The translations under genes were made by a program, and so were the position numbers. Under the pieces are notes generated by a model. The model did not search any database. It was not told where the DNA came from and saw only the letters and a program-made list of their open reading frames with translations. A DNA stretch of 64,000 nt from a virus: IMG/VR virus record IMGVR_UViG_3300021375_000013, positions 35,765 to 99,764 of that record; one strand, 5' to 3'. Positions 52,742-60,911 of the stretch are shown piece after piece (within the stretch, counting starts at the first letter, position 1; every line of letters starts with the position of its first letter).

Positions 52742-53578
52742 ATGATAACATTTTGTATTTCAACATATAATAATTTAGAATATCTAAAGATAGCAGTAGA
52801 TAGTGTTCGTAAGAATTCTTTCTATAAAGAAGCACCATTTATCATACATGCAGAAAATTGTACTGATGGAACAAATGAGTGGTTAAAAGAAAATTCTGAA
52901 AAATATAACTTAGAATACTATTTGGATAAAAATGATAATCCAAAGGGAATCGGTGGTGGTATGAACTTTTGTGCTGATAGAGTAGAAACTGATTACATTA
53001 TGTTTTTACATTCAGATTTTTATGTAACTCCTAATTGGGATAAAGCTCTGATGGATACACACAACAAATATCCAAATGAAAAATTATGGGTAAATTCACA
53101 TAGAGTAGAACCTCAAATGTTTCCTAACTCACAAAGTAGACCAGGTACAGTTGTAGTTGCAAAAGAAACTTTTGGAGCATACCATAATGATTTTAAACCA
53201 ATGTTGTTTGATAAATACGCTGAGATATTCACTTCAGAAAATGATTTTGAGATTCCAAAAGGTGAAGGTGTAAGTGGATTGATTAAAAAAGAACATTGGG
53301 ATGCGATTGGTGGGAATGACCCACTATTTGCTCCGGCATCTTATGATGATATGGATTTATTCCTAAGAATGTTACAAAATGGATTTAGATTCATTTTACC
53401 AACAACTTCATTAGTTTGGCACTTTGGAGCTAGAGGTTCACATAGATTAGAAGAAAACGATGGTAGAACATCTGAAAGACAAATAAAAGCAGAACAATCC
53501 AATATTCAAAAATGGGTATCAAAGTGGGGTTCACCTCCAACCTTTGATGAATATGGAATGATAAATGGTGTACGATGA
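52742..53578 (+). CDS. Glycosyltransferase family 2
   Basis: Start taken at ATG 52742, giving 278 residues. MITFCISTYNNLEYLKIAVD is the family-2 N-terminus, ENCTDGTNEWL and MFLHSDFYVTPNWD give the nucleotide- and metal-binding motifs, and GNDPLFAPASYDDMDLFLRM is the acceptor-side E/D-D motif. It overlaps the following gene by 4 nt (ATGA). Confidence 0.9.
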   Translation: MITFCISTYNNLEYLKIAVDSVRKNSFYKEAPFIIHAENCTDGTNEWLKENSEKYNLEYYLDKNDNPKGIGGGMNFCADRVETDYIMFLHSDFYVTPNWDKALMDTHNKYPNEKLWVNSHRVEPQMFPNSQSRPGTVVVAKETFGAYHNDFKPMLFDKYAEIFTSENDFEIPKGEGVSGLIKKEHWDAIGGNDPLFAPASYDDMDLFLRMLQNGFRFILPTTSLVWHFGARGSHRLEENDGRTSERQIKAEQSNIQKWVSKWGSPPTFDEYGMINGVR

Positions 53579-54369
53579 AAGTATTCGAATACAACAATGG
53601 AAATGAACAATTTCCACATAGAGCAAAAAATTGGGGAGATATCGTATCCTATCCATTAGTTAAAACAATCTCACAAAGTGAAAAAGTTGAACTAACTAAC
53701 GATAGAGTAAATGGTAAACTTATTGTTGTAGGTTCAGTATTACAGCATTTAAACCCAACGGATTTAGTATGGGGTGGTGGTTGTATTGACCAAAACCATA
53801 TATCAGCCATACCTAATAAGGTATTCGCTGTGAGAGGACCTCTTACAAGACATGAGTTATTATCAAAAGGTATTGAATGTCCTCCTATATATGGAGACCC
53901 TGCTTTATTGATGCCGTACATTACGGATTATAAAAGAAAGGAACCAAACTACAAATATGGATTGATTCCACATTATGCTGATGAATATGAAATTGAGGTT
54001 AAAAATCTAAAAAATCAAGGTGTAAAGATTATTGATATTTGTGGTGGGTTAGAAAAATTTATGGAGGATATTATGGATGTTGAGTTTATTTTATCTTCAT
54101 CGTTACATGGATTAATTGCAGCTGATGCTTGGGGTATTCCAAACGCTAGAGTTATTATTAAAGGAACTCTTTATGGTGGACATTTTAAGTTTATCGATTA
54201 TTGTTTATCGGTAAATAGAAAAATTGATTATGGATATCAATTAACACCAACAACTTCATTGGAAAATTTGAGTAAAATTAAATACAATGATAAAATCCAA
54301 TTCAACGCTGAACAATTAGTTAATTCAGCACCTTGGAACGATAATGATTATAAACATTTGTTTTATTAA
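53575..54369 (+). CDS. Polysaccharide pyruvyl transferase-like protein
   Basis: The 264-residue protein matches the WcaK/CsaB group: NWGDIVSYPLVKTI, VWGGGCIDQ, VFAVRGPLTRHEL, GDPALLMP, LIPHYADEYE and SSSLHGLIAADAWGIPNARV. These enzymes add pyruvate ketals to sugars from phosphoenolpyruvate, giving acidic glycans. It ends directly before the promoter at 54357. Confidence 0.88.
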   Translation: MKVFEYNNGNEQFPHRAKNWGDIVSYPLVKTISQSEKVELTNDRVNGKLIVVGSVLQHLNPTDLVWGGGCIDQNHISAIPNKVFAVRGPLTRHELLSKGIECPPIYGDPALLMPYITDYKRKEPNYKYGLIPHYADEYEIEVKNLKNQGVKIIDICGGLEKFMEDIMDVEFILSSSLHGLIAADAWGIPNARVIIKGTLYGGHFKFIDYCLSVNRKIDYGYQLTPTTSLENLSKIKYNDKIQFNAEQLVNSAPWNDNDYKHLFY

Positions 54370-54388
54370 AAATAATTTAGTATATTTG
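54357..54388 (+). promoter_or_regulatory. Bacteroidota-type promoter TTTG-N20-TATATTTG
   Basis: TTTG at 54357-54360, inside the last codons of the pyruvyl transferase gene, and TATATTTG at 54381-54388, 20 nt apart. The ATG follows after 4 nt, so the transcript is probably leaderless. Confidence 0.85.
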
Positions 54389-54392
54389 TAAG

Positions 54393-55154
54393 ATGTATTT
54401 AGAAGTAAATCAAACAATAGAAGAAACTGTAAATCTAATCAAAGATAGAATTAGAACAAACACACCATTAGCAATTTCAAGATATGGTGATGGGGAGATT
54501 TATTTTCTAAATAGAAACTCACCACCAGAACATCAACAAAGAGGTTGTAATGATTGGGGATATAATTATCCAAATGATGTAAATAAATTTTATGATGATG
54601 CTGGTAGAATTCTGATTAATGGTATTCAGAATAGTGATGTTATTGGTATAATGGATAAAAATAATGATATATCTAAATCCATAAATTATAAAGAAGAAAA
54701 GTGGTCAATTAAAAAATCCTTATTAGAGGAAAATGATGTAGATATATCTAATCTGATAATATGTGACCATATGTTACCAAGAAACGAAAAATTTGGAAAA
54801 CCTGAAAATTTTAAAGAAATTCTTCAAGGTAAAAGTTTGAATATAATCAGTCCTAATACAGATATTCTTAAAACAAAAAATTTAAGTAAAATGTTTGATG
54901 CTGAAGTAACATATACTCATCATCCATATAATGTTAATTTAAGAAATAGGGATGAATTTATACAATCATTTGATAACATAAAATCAGATGTTGTTTTAGT
55001 TGGTTGTGGTATTCAAAAAGATTATGTATCTTATTTGAGATATAATCATAATAAAATTGCAATAGATGTTGGTGCTTTATTAGATGCTTGGTCTGGATTA
55101 TTAACAAGACCTTGGTTTGGTAAGGGTGGAAAACAAGAATACTTAGTTTTATGA
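54393..55154 (+). CDS. GT-D-like glycosyltransferase (DUF1792 type)
   Basis: The 253-residue protein has LAISRYGDGEIYFLNRNSP near its N-terminus, the RYGDGE motif of the GT-D fold (DUF1792) transferases known from streptococcal glycoprotein glycosylation, and later VVLVGCGIQKDYVSYLR and a final IDVGALLDAWSG. It is first in the second transcription unit of the sugar island. The same fold modifies serine-rich adhesins, so a protein acceptor is plausible. Confidence 0.75.
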   Translation: MYLEVNQTIEETVNLIKDRIRTNTPLAISRYGDGEIYFLNRNSPPEHQQRGCNDWGYNYPNDVNKFYDDAGRILINGIQNSDVIGIMDKNNDISKSINYKEEKWSIKKSLLEENDVDISNLIICDHMLPRNEKFGKPENFKEILQGKSLNIISPNTDILKTKNLSKMFDAEVTYTHHPYNVNLRNRDEFIQSFDNIKSDVVLVGCGIQKDYVSYLRYNHNKIAIDVGALLDAWSGLLTRPWFGKGGKQEYLVL

Positions 55155-56518
55155 AAACAAAATTAGTAATATTTGATTTAGATGGTGTTTTGGTTGAGGC
55201 TAAGAACATCCACTTTGATGCACTTAATACAGCATTAGGTGATGATTATGCAATTAGTTGGAAAGAACACTTATCAACATATGATGGATTAAAAACATTC
55301 CAAAAGTTAGATATGTTAAGTGAGCAAAAAGGATTACCAACTGAAATACATAAACAAATTTGGGAAAGTAAACAAAAGTTGACTTTACAAAAGTTAAAAG
55401 AATTGAAACCAAATCAAAATCTACAACAACTAATGAATGCATTAGTAGATGAGGGATATAAGATATCAGTATGCTCCAACTCAATTAGAAAGACAGTTCT
55501 AACTGTACTTTCAAAGTTGGGATTAATGGAGTATATGGATTACATCATATCAAACGAAGATGTACAAAACTCTAAACCTCATCCAGAGATGTATTGGAGA
55601 GCAATATCAAAGATGGGATGTTTACCTGAAGAAACTTTAATTGTAGAAGATTCACCATATGGGTTACTTGCAGCATCTCGTTCTAAAGCTCATGTGTTAA
55701 GAGTAAAAAATCCAACCGAAGTAACTTATACAAATATATTTAAAAAACTAACTGAAATAGAAATGGGAAAAACAAACGATTTACCAAAATGGGAAGATAA
55801 GAAAATGAATGTACTAATTCCAATGGCTGGAGCTGGTAGTAGATTTCAACAAGCAGGATACACTTTCCCAAAACCATTGATTGATGTAGAAGGAAAACCT
55901 ATGATTCAAGTTGTGGTAGAAAATCTGAATATAGATGCTAACTTTATCTTTGTAGTTCAGAAAGAACATAGAGAACAATATAACTTAGATACATTACTTA
56001 ATCTAATAGCACCTAACTCTAAGGTAGTTGAGGTAGATGGTTTAACTGAAGGAGCTGCTTGTACGGCACTTTTGGCAAAAGAATATATTGATAATGATAA
56101 TCCTTTATTCTTCGCTAACTCAGACCAATTTGTAGAATGGGATTCAACTGAGTTTATGTATAAGATGAATGAAACTGATGCAGATGGTGGGATTGTATCA
56201 TTTAGAGCAACACATCCAAAGTGGAGTTTCGCTAAAGTAAATGATGAAGGATTAGTAACTGAAGTTGCTGAAAAGAATCCAATATCAGATATAGCAACAG
56301 TTGGATATTACTATTGGAAGAATGGTTCTGATTTTGTAAAGTATGCAGAAGAAATGATTGAAAACGATATCAGAGTAAATGGAGAGTTTTATGTTTGTCC
56401 TGTATTTAATCAAGCAATTGAAGATAACAAAGAGATTCGTACCTTTGATATTCCTAAAATGTGGGGATTGGGTACACCTGAAGATTTAAAATACTATTTA
56501 GAAAACTATGGTAAATAA
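55151..56518 (+). CDS. Fusion of HAD phosphatase/phosphomutase and sugar nucleotidyltransferase
   Basis: The 455-residue protein has two domains. Residues 1-205 are a HAD/beta-phosphoglucomutase-like domain: IFDLDGVLVEAKNIHFDALN, SVCSNSIRKTVL, KPHPEMYW and VEDSPYGLLAA. Residues ~215-455 are a nucleotidyltransferase: LIPMAGAGSRFQQAGYTFPK (NTP site), PLIDVEGKPMI and MWGLGTPEDLKYYL. The fusion could prepare a sugar phosphate and charge it to a nucleotide sugar for the surrounding transferases. It overlaps its neighbours by 4 and 11 nt. Confidence 0.88.
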   Translation: MKTKLVIFDLDGVLVEAKNIHFDALNTALGDDYAISWKEHLSTYDGLKTFQKLDMLSEQKGLPTEIHKQIWESKQKLTLQKLKELKPNQNLQQLMNALVDEGYKISVCSNSIRKTVLTVLSKLGLMEYMDYIISNEDVQNSKPHPEMYWRAISKMGCLPEETLIVEDSPYGLLAASRSKAHVLRVKNPTEVTYTNIFKKLTEIEMGKTNDLPKWEDKKMNVLIPMAGAGSRFQQAGYTFPKPLIDVEGKPMIQVVVENLNIDANFIFVVQKEHREQYNLDTLLNLIAPNSKVVEVDGLTEGAACTALLAKEYIDNDNPLFFANSDQFVEWDSTEFMYKMNETDADGGIVSFRATHPKWSFAKVNDEGLVTEVAEKNPISDIATVGYYYWKNGSDFVKYAEEMIENDIRVNGEFYVCPVFNQAIEDNKEIRTFDIPKMWGLGTPEDLKYYLENYGK

Positions 56519-57668
56519 CGTTACATTAGTTATTCCAACATATAATAACTTAAAACATATTAAAAACGCTTATACATCGATTCGTAAATACTATCCAACG
56601 TTAGAGTTAGTATTATTGGATGATGGTTCCTCAGATGGTACATTTGAGTGGTTAGAATCTATTGAAGAAAAAGATGGGAATGTAGTTTTGTATCAAAGTG
56701 AAGAAAGAGTAGGACATACTATCTTATATGATGTGGGTATTGATATGGCTAAAAATGAAATCATTGGTATTATTCATGCTGATATGATTGTTAGTGAAAA
56801 CTACTTAGAAAATCTACTTAAACATTTGGATAAAGGTAAGGTAGTTTGTGGTACTAGAATAGAACCACCATTACATCCACCAGGTAACGAAAAGATTGTA
56901 CAAAACTTTGGAATGGATTTCGATGATTTGAATATCCCAGCATTTGAAGAGTTTGTTAAAACAGCACAATTAGAAAATAAAGATGTAACTACTAAAGGTA
57001 TGTTTGCACCTTGGATTCTATATAAAGAGGATTTCCAATCTATTGGTGGACATGACCCATTATTCGCACCATTCCCTTATGAGGACAGTGATATCTTTCA
57101 AAGATGGATATTAGCTGGATACGAATTGATTCAAAGTAGAGATTCATTTGTATATCATCTAACTTGTAGAGGACATCGGTGGAATGAACAAGTTCAGAAA
57201 GATGATGATTACTACAAAGTAGCATCCAATAAAGCAGCAAGAAACTATTTGAGAAAATGGGGAATATGGATTGAAAATGATTCTTACCAATATCCAATCA
57301 TAACACCAAAGTATGATATTGAATTCAGAATATTTAATTCAAATTCACAACTACTTAAAGTGTTAGAACCTTGGTGTGGTAGAATCTATGTTGATTTATA
57401 TAAAGATGAGGTTGAAAAATATATTAAAGAAGAACAACCAAACACACTTATAGATTTATCTACTAAAATTAATCAAACAGCTAATTCAGATATTGTAATT
57501 AGAATGGATGGTAATAAATTTACACAAGAGGATTTTAAACTGATTCAACAACTTCCAAAAATTATAAAGGATAGTGGTGAAGTTGGAAAATTTACTTTGG
57601 GTAATTTAGAAATCACAATAAATTCTTTGGAAGAATATCAGAATTCACTAATAAATGTAAATCGATGA
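56508..57668 (+). CDS. Glycosyltransferase family 2
   Basis: The 386-residue protein has the family-2 start VTLVIPTYNNLKHIKNAYTS, LLDDGSSDGTFEWL, GIIHADMIVSENYL, and GGHDPLFAPFPYEDSDIFQR. A ~110-residue C-terminal extension after residue 270 is not part of the core and may bind the acceptor. Its stop overlaps the next start by 4 nt. Confidence 0.9.
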   Translation: MVNNVTLVIPTYNNLKHIKNAYTSIRKYYPTLELVLLDDGSSDGTFEWLESIEEKDGNVVLYQSEERVGHTILYDVGIDMAKNEIIGIIHADMIVSENYLENLLKHLDKGKVVCGTRIEPPLHPPGNEKIVQNFGMDFDDLNIPAFEEFVKTAQLENKDVTTKGMFAPWILYKEDFQSIGGHDPLFAPFPYEDSDIFQRWILAGYELIQSRDSFVYHLTCRGHRWNEQVQKDDDYYKVASNKAARNYLRKWGIWIENDSYQYPIITPKYDIEFRIFNSNSQLLKVLEPWCGRIYVDLYKDEVEKYIKEEQPNTLIDLSTKINQTANSDIVIRMDGNKFTQEDFKLIQQLPKIIKDSGEVGKFTLGNLEITINSLEEYQNSLINVNR

Positions 57669-58555
57669 GTAAAACTTTAGTTGTAACCCATGTAATGCCA
57701 ATGGAATTGGAAATGTTTGAAAGATTCATTTCTTATTATAAGAATTGTTTCAAATATTTGGATAATCAAGATGATGTAACTATGTATGTTACTTTAAATC
57801 TAAATCCAAAGTTGACTGATTGGGATAAAAGTGAACTAAAACAACAATGGTTTATAAATAAGTTTACTGAAGCTATGATAGGAATACCATCACATCTTCA
57901 GATTATAGTAGATGAATCAGTATGGGGAACAACCCAACAAAAAAGAGATGTATCTTTTTTAGATTACGATTACTTTATATTCGTTGACCCAGATATTTCA
58001 GTACATGAGCAACAACTGAAGTTACAAATAATGGCAGCTGAACAAATATCATCTGAATCAGATTTCTTTGTACTTTCACCAAATATTCCAAGATGGTGGG
58101 ATAATACTTGGGATGTAGTAGTTCATCCAAATAATAGAAATGATGAATTGGGTAAGTTTAGATTAAAACAAACATTTATTGATACATTTACTCAAAATCC
58201 AAATGAAATGAGTATTAGAAGAATTGGTGAGTTTAAATTTGGATGTGGTATGCACACCCTATACTCTAAGAAGTTTTGGGAAACCTTTAGAATACCCGAA
58301 GAGTTTGGAGGATATGGTTCTGAGGATACATTTGGTATGATAGCATCAACTGAATCGGCTAAGTTTGGAATAGATGTAAGACAATATGTTTTAGATGGAT
58401 TGTACATCACCGAAGATAAAGATGAAGTACATAGAGAACCATCATATAAAGATAAAATATCAGTATTTAGAGTGAAAGAAGATGGTAAAGCAAAATCTAT
58501 GGAAATCATGCCTATGGTAATTAGTAGATTAGGAAAATCTCTCTTAAATCAATAA
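57665..58555 (+). CDS. GT-A-like glycosyltransferase
   Basis: The 296-residue protein has DYDYFIFVDPDISVHEQQLK, with a D-P-D metal-type motif, and FGGYGSEDTFGMIASTES, similar to the GxGxED motif of galactosyltransferase-like GT-A enzymes. It is the last gene of the island. Assignment to a named family is uncertain. Confidence 0.62.
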   Translation: MSKTLVVTHVMPMELEMFERFISYYKNCFKYLDNQDDVTMYVTLNLNPKLTDWDKSELKQQWFINKFTEAMIGIPSHLQIIVDESVWGTTQQKRDVSFLDYDYFIFVDPDISVHEQQLKLQIMAAEQISSESDFFVLSPNIPRWWDNTWDVVVHPNNRNDELGKFRLKQTFIDTFTQNPNEMSIRRIGEFKFGCGMHTLYSKKFWETFRIPEEFGGYGSEDTFGMIASTESAKFGIDVRQYVLDGLYITEDKDEVHREPSYKDKISVFRVKEDGKAKSMEIMPMVISRLGKSLLNQ

Positions 58556-58559
58556 CTTT

Positions 58560-58570
58560 AATATTTATAT
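58560..58570 (+). promoter_or_regulatory. Candidate late-type promoter element AATATTTATAT
   Basis: The element lies directly after the stop of the last sugar gene and 54 nt before the membrane protein gene at 58624. Confidence 0.45.
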
Positions 58571-58623
58571 CAAATAAGTTTCAATAATAAAGGTTTTATA
58601 ATTTAATCTAAAAGAAATTTATT

Positions 58624-58851
58624 ATGGCATTTAAAGATATGTTTAAAGACGAAAATGACATTAACGAAAAATCGGTTGTTGGATTCGCATCATTCGCTAT
58701 GATGTGTTTATTTGCAATAGCTGATATCGCTACTGGATTTTTTGGAAAAGATTTAGTTATTCAGGAATTCATCTATAACTCATTCGTCATCATTACACTT
58801 GGTTCGTTTGGTATAGCTGAAGCTGGTAAAATCTTTGGAAAGAAAGAATAA
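58624..58851 (+). CDS. Two-helix membrane protein, possible holin
   Basis: The 75-residue protein has two hydrophobic stretches, about 18-38 and 48-68, with charged ends (KDMFKDENDINEKS at the front, KIFGKKE at the back). Size and topology fit a class II holin or a phage inner-membrane protein. It has a late-type element upstream and a terminator downstream, so it is its own unit. The endolysin is 37 kb away, so the pairing is uncertain. Confidence 0.6.
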   Translation: MAFKDMFKDENDINEKSVVGFASFAMMCLFAIADIATGFFGKDLVIQEFIYNSFVIITLGSFGIAEAGKIFGKKE

Positions 58852-58858
58852 AACATAA

Positions 58859-58881
58859 ACCCTCTTCGGAGGGTATTGTTT
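58859..58881 (+). terminator. UUCG-tetraloop terminator
   Basis: ACCCTC-TTCG-GAGGGT (58859-58874) is a 6-bp stem with a stable TTCG tetraloop, followed by a T-rich stretch. Confidence 0.85.
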
Positions 58882-58904
58882 TCTTCCTTTAAATCAAAAT
58901 ACAT

Positions 58905-58914
58905 TATATTTATC
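58905..58914 (+). promoter_or_regulatory. Candidate late-type promoter element TATATTTATC
   Basis: It lies between the terminator at 58859 and the gene at 58937, where a promoter is expected. Confidence 0.5.
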
Positions 58915-58936
58915 TTTAGATAACAATATAACTGAT

Positions 58937-59527
58937 ATGGAAAAGTTAAAAAAGTATATCGTTGAAAACTATGAAGGCCAGTTCACTTGGAACCAATTGG
59001 TTAGTGAAGGTATTCCTAAGTTGTTTTTGAAGATTGAGGCTGTTAAAAAGGAAATTGCAAGATTAGAGGCTGAAAGAAGAGAAGCTGTAAAACCTTGGAA
59101 AACCGAAAAAGACCCAAAAAAGAAAGAAAAAATCCTAAATGTACTTAGAGATTTAACTAAGAAGATTAAAGCCAAACAAAAGAATCTAACACAAATGTTA
59201 GATATGGAGGAGAAGTATATTTCTCAGATGGCTAAAGATACTGAGTTAGATGCTAAAGCATTTGATGGTGTTTTTGAAGATACTGATTTGGGACACCAAG
59301 ATAATGAGCCAGGTATGTTAAGAGCTGATTTAAGTATCATCGAAAGATATGCTGAGGAATTAGGTGAAATGATGAAAGATTTCGATGAAATGGATACTGA
59401 AATCGATTTACCTCATTGGTGGCAAACCAAAATCATCAAAGCAAAGGATTACATAGTTGGGGCTAAGCACTATCTAAGAGCTGAGTTAGAAAAAACTGAC
59501 GGTATATTACATAATAAAGATAAATAA
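58937..59527 (+). CDS. Coiled-coil protein with HWWQxKIxKAKDYI motif, possibly virion-associated
   Basis: The 196-residue protein is mostly coiled coil (residues ~30-110, Lys/Glu/Arg-rich), then an acidic linker, and near its end DLPHWWQTKIIKAKDYIVGA plus HYLRAELEK. A motif of this type (W, K-I, A-x-D-Y-I, Y-L) recurs at the ends of many virion and prohead proteins of marine T4-like phages. I infer a structural or scaffold-related role. It is preceded by a late-type element. Confidence 0.7.
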   Translation: MEKLKKYIVENYEGQFTWNQLVSEGIPKLFLKIEAVKKEIARLEAERREAVKPWKTEKDPKKKEKILNVLRDLTKKIKAKQKNLTQMLDMEEKYISQMAKDTELDAKAFDGVFEDTDLGHQDNEPGMLRADLSIIERYAEELGEMMKDFDEMDTEIDLPHWWQTKIIKAKDYIVGAKHYLRAELEKTDGILHNKDK

Positions 59528-59529
59528 GA

Positions 59530-59844
59530 ATGCAACCAGAATCAATCTACGCAGTAATAATTACTCTTATTACAGTATTGGGCTCAGCAGGAGCTTGGAG
59601 ATACTATGAAAAGCGTGCGCAAGAAAAGAAAGAAGAAGATGATTACATCAAAGATGATTGTGCGAAGAGAATAGATAGATTAGAAGAATTATTAGAAAGA
59701 AGTTCAAGAGAAAAAGATGAACTTAGAGAGAAAATATTAGAACTTACCAAAGATGTAGCAGAGTTAACTATCAAAGTTAAATATCTTGAGATGGAGAATA
59801 AAAGATTATTAGAACTTAATAATCAGATTCTAAATAAATCGTAA
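59530..59844 (+). CDS. Membrane-anchored coiled-coil protein (spanin-like)
   Basis: The 104-residue protein has one N-terminal membrane segment (about 6-25, VIITLITVLGSAGAW) followed by a charged coiled coil running to the end. This is the layout of inner-membrane spanins, which help fuse membranes at lysis, though no outer-membrane partner is seen. It begins 2 nt after the preceding stop. A membrane-tethered structural role is the alternative. Confidence 0.6.
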   Translation: MQPESIYAVIITLITVLGSAGAWRYYEKRAQEKKEEDDYIKDDCAKRIDRLEELLERSSREKDELREKILELTKDVAELTIKVKYLEMENKRLLELNNQILNKS

Positions 59845-59849
59845 AAATA

Positions 59850-59881
59850 TTAGGATTTTTCCTAAAAATTTCGTATATTAG
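59850..59881 (+). promoter_or_regulatory. Bacteroidota-type promoter TTAG-N20-TATATTAG within a hairpin
   Basis: TTAG at 59850-59853 and TATATTAG at 59874-59881, 20 nt apart. A weak hairpin TTAGGA / TCCTAA (59850-59855, 59860-59865) overlaps the upstream element. The next ATG is 1 nt beyond the -7 element, so the start codon lies at or before the expected transcription start. Confidence 0.7.
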
Positions 59882-59882
59882 T

Positions 59883-60440
59883 ATGTTTACCAAAAAGCAA
59901 GAGGATATGATAGCAAGAAGTTTATTCACAGAATCAAAAAAACTCAGAGTATTTGATTTCGATGATACACTTGTTTTCACCAATTCTTTTATATACGTTA
60001 AATCAATAGATGGTAAGGAAAAGAAACTAACACCAGGTGAATTTGCAGTATATAAAGAGAAACCAGGTGAGGAATACGATTTCAGAGATTTCTACTCTGT
60101 ACAAGAACCCAAAGAATTAAAACGAATCACTAAAGTTCTTAGAAGAATTATTGATAAGAACAAAGGAGAAGGTGTATTCATTCTAACCGCAAGACCTCAA
60201 GCGGTAGATAAGCATGTACAAAGATATTTGAAAGATATAGGAATTAAACAAAGAATTCCAGTAATAGGTTTACAATCTAATAACCCAAAAGATAAATCAG
60301 ATTGGGTTGAAAAAAAGATTGATAACGAAGGTTATGATGATGTTTATTTCGCAGATGATTCTATTAAGAATGTTAATCAAATGAAGAAGATGTTAAGAGG
60401 TAAGGATATCAAATGGCGTGTACAACACATTAAACATTAA
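59883..60440 (+). CDS. HAD-family phosphatase
   Basis: The 185-residue protein has LRVFDFDDTLVFTNS (motif I), VFILTARPQA (motif II), KSDWVEKKI and VYFADDSIKN (motif IV), the catalytic set of HAD phosphatases related to the 3'-phosphatase part of T4 polynucleotide kinase. No kinase P-loop is present. Substrate may be a nucleotide or nucleic acid end. The N-terminus before the catalytic motif is a ~20-residue amphipathic stretch. The extreme start position relative to the promoter makes an alternative, downstream start possible. Confidence 0.8.
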   Translation: MFTKKQEDMIARSLFTESKKLRVFDFDDTLVFTNSFIYVKSIDGKEKKLTPGEFAVYKEKPGEEYDFRDFYSVQEPKELKRITKVLRRIIDKNKGEGVFILTARPQAVDKHVQRYLKDIGIKQRIPVIGLQSNNPKDKSDWVEKKIDNEGYDDVYFADDSIKNVNQMKKMLRGKDIKWRVQHIKH

Positions 60441-60445
60441 AATCT

Positions 60446-60456
60446 TATATTTATAG
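60446..60456 (+). promoter_or_regulatory. Candidate late-type promoter element TATATTTATAG
   Basis: Exact element only 3 nt before the ATG at 60460, implying a very short or absent leader if it is a promoter. Confidence 0.5.
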
Positions 60457-60459
60457 TAT

Positions 60460-60909
60460 ATGATTAAGTTAACTGATATATTGAACGAAGATTGCTGGAA
60501 AGGATACAAGCAAATTGGGGGTAAAATGAAGAACGGAAAGATGGTTCCTAATTGTGTTCCTGAATCTGTTGTTAAAGAAGAATTATCTTCCAAAGATAGA
60601 ACTTTAATATATAAGTTGACAACTATGGCGTTAAAAGCAATGCCAAAATCCAAAAAACAAAAAGAGATTATAAAGAAATTAAATTTCGTTAGAACTAAAA
60701 ATGGTATGAAACCATTATCAGAAGAAGTAATAAACGAAATAGGTATTTTCAAAATAAGTAATTATATTAATGGTATAATACCAAGCGGAATGATGAATAC
60801 TGTAAACAGACAAAATAAAGAAAAGTATCAAGCAGTAATCAGAGATTTAATGCAAACATTGAATGGATTTTGGAAAAGACATAACATACCATTTAGAGTA
60901 AGGAAGTAA
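60460..60909 (+). CDS. Hypothetical protein with capsid-targeting-like N-terminus
   Basis: The 149-residue protein starts MIKLTDILNEDCWKGYKQIG, then GKMKNGKMVPNCVPE, a segment that recurs in proteins of marine large phages. The first ten residues end in L-N-E, equal in length and end to the capsid-targeting peptide of T4 internal proteins (MKTYQEFIAE), which the prohead protease removes. The rest is helical and basic with no enzyme motif. I infer possible packaging in the head. Confidence 0.65.
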   Translation: MIKLTDILNEDCWKGYKQIGGKMKNGKMVPNCVPESVVKEELSSKDRTLIYKLTTMALKAMPKSKKQKEIIKKLNFVRTKNGMKPLSEEVINEIGIFKISNYINGIIPSGMMNTVNRQNKEKYQAVIRDLMQTLNGFWKRHNIPFRVRK

Positions 60910-60911
60910 GT

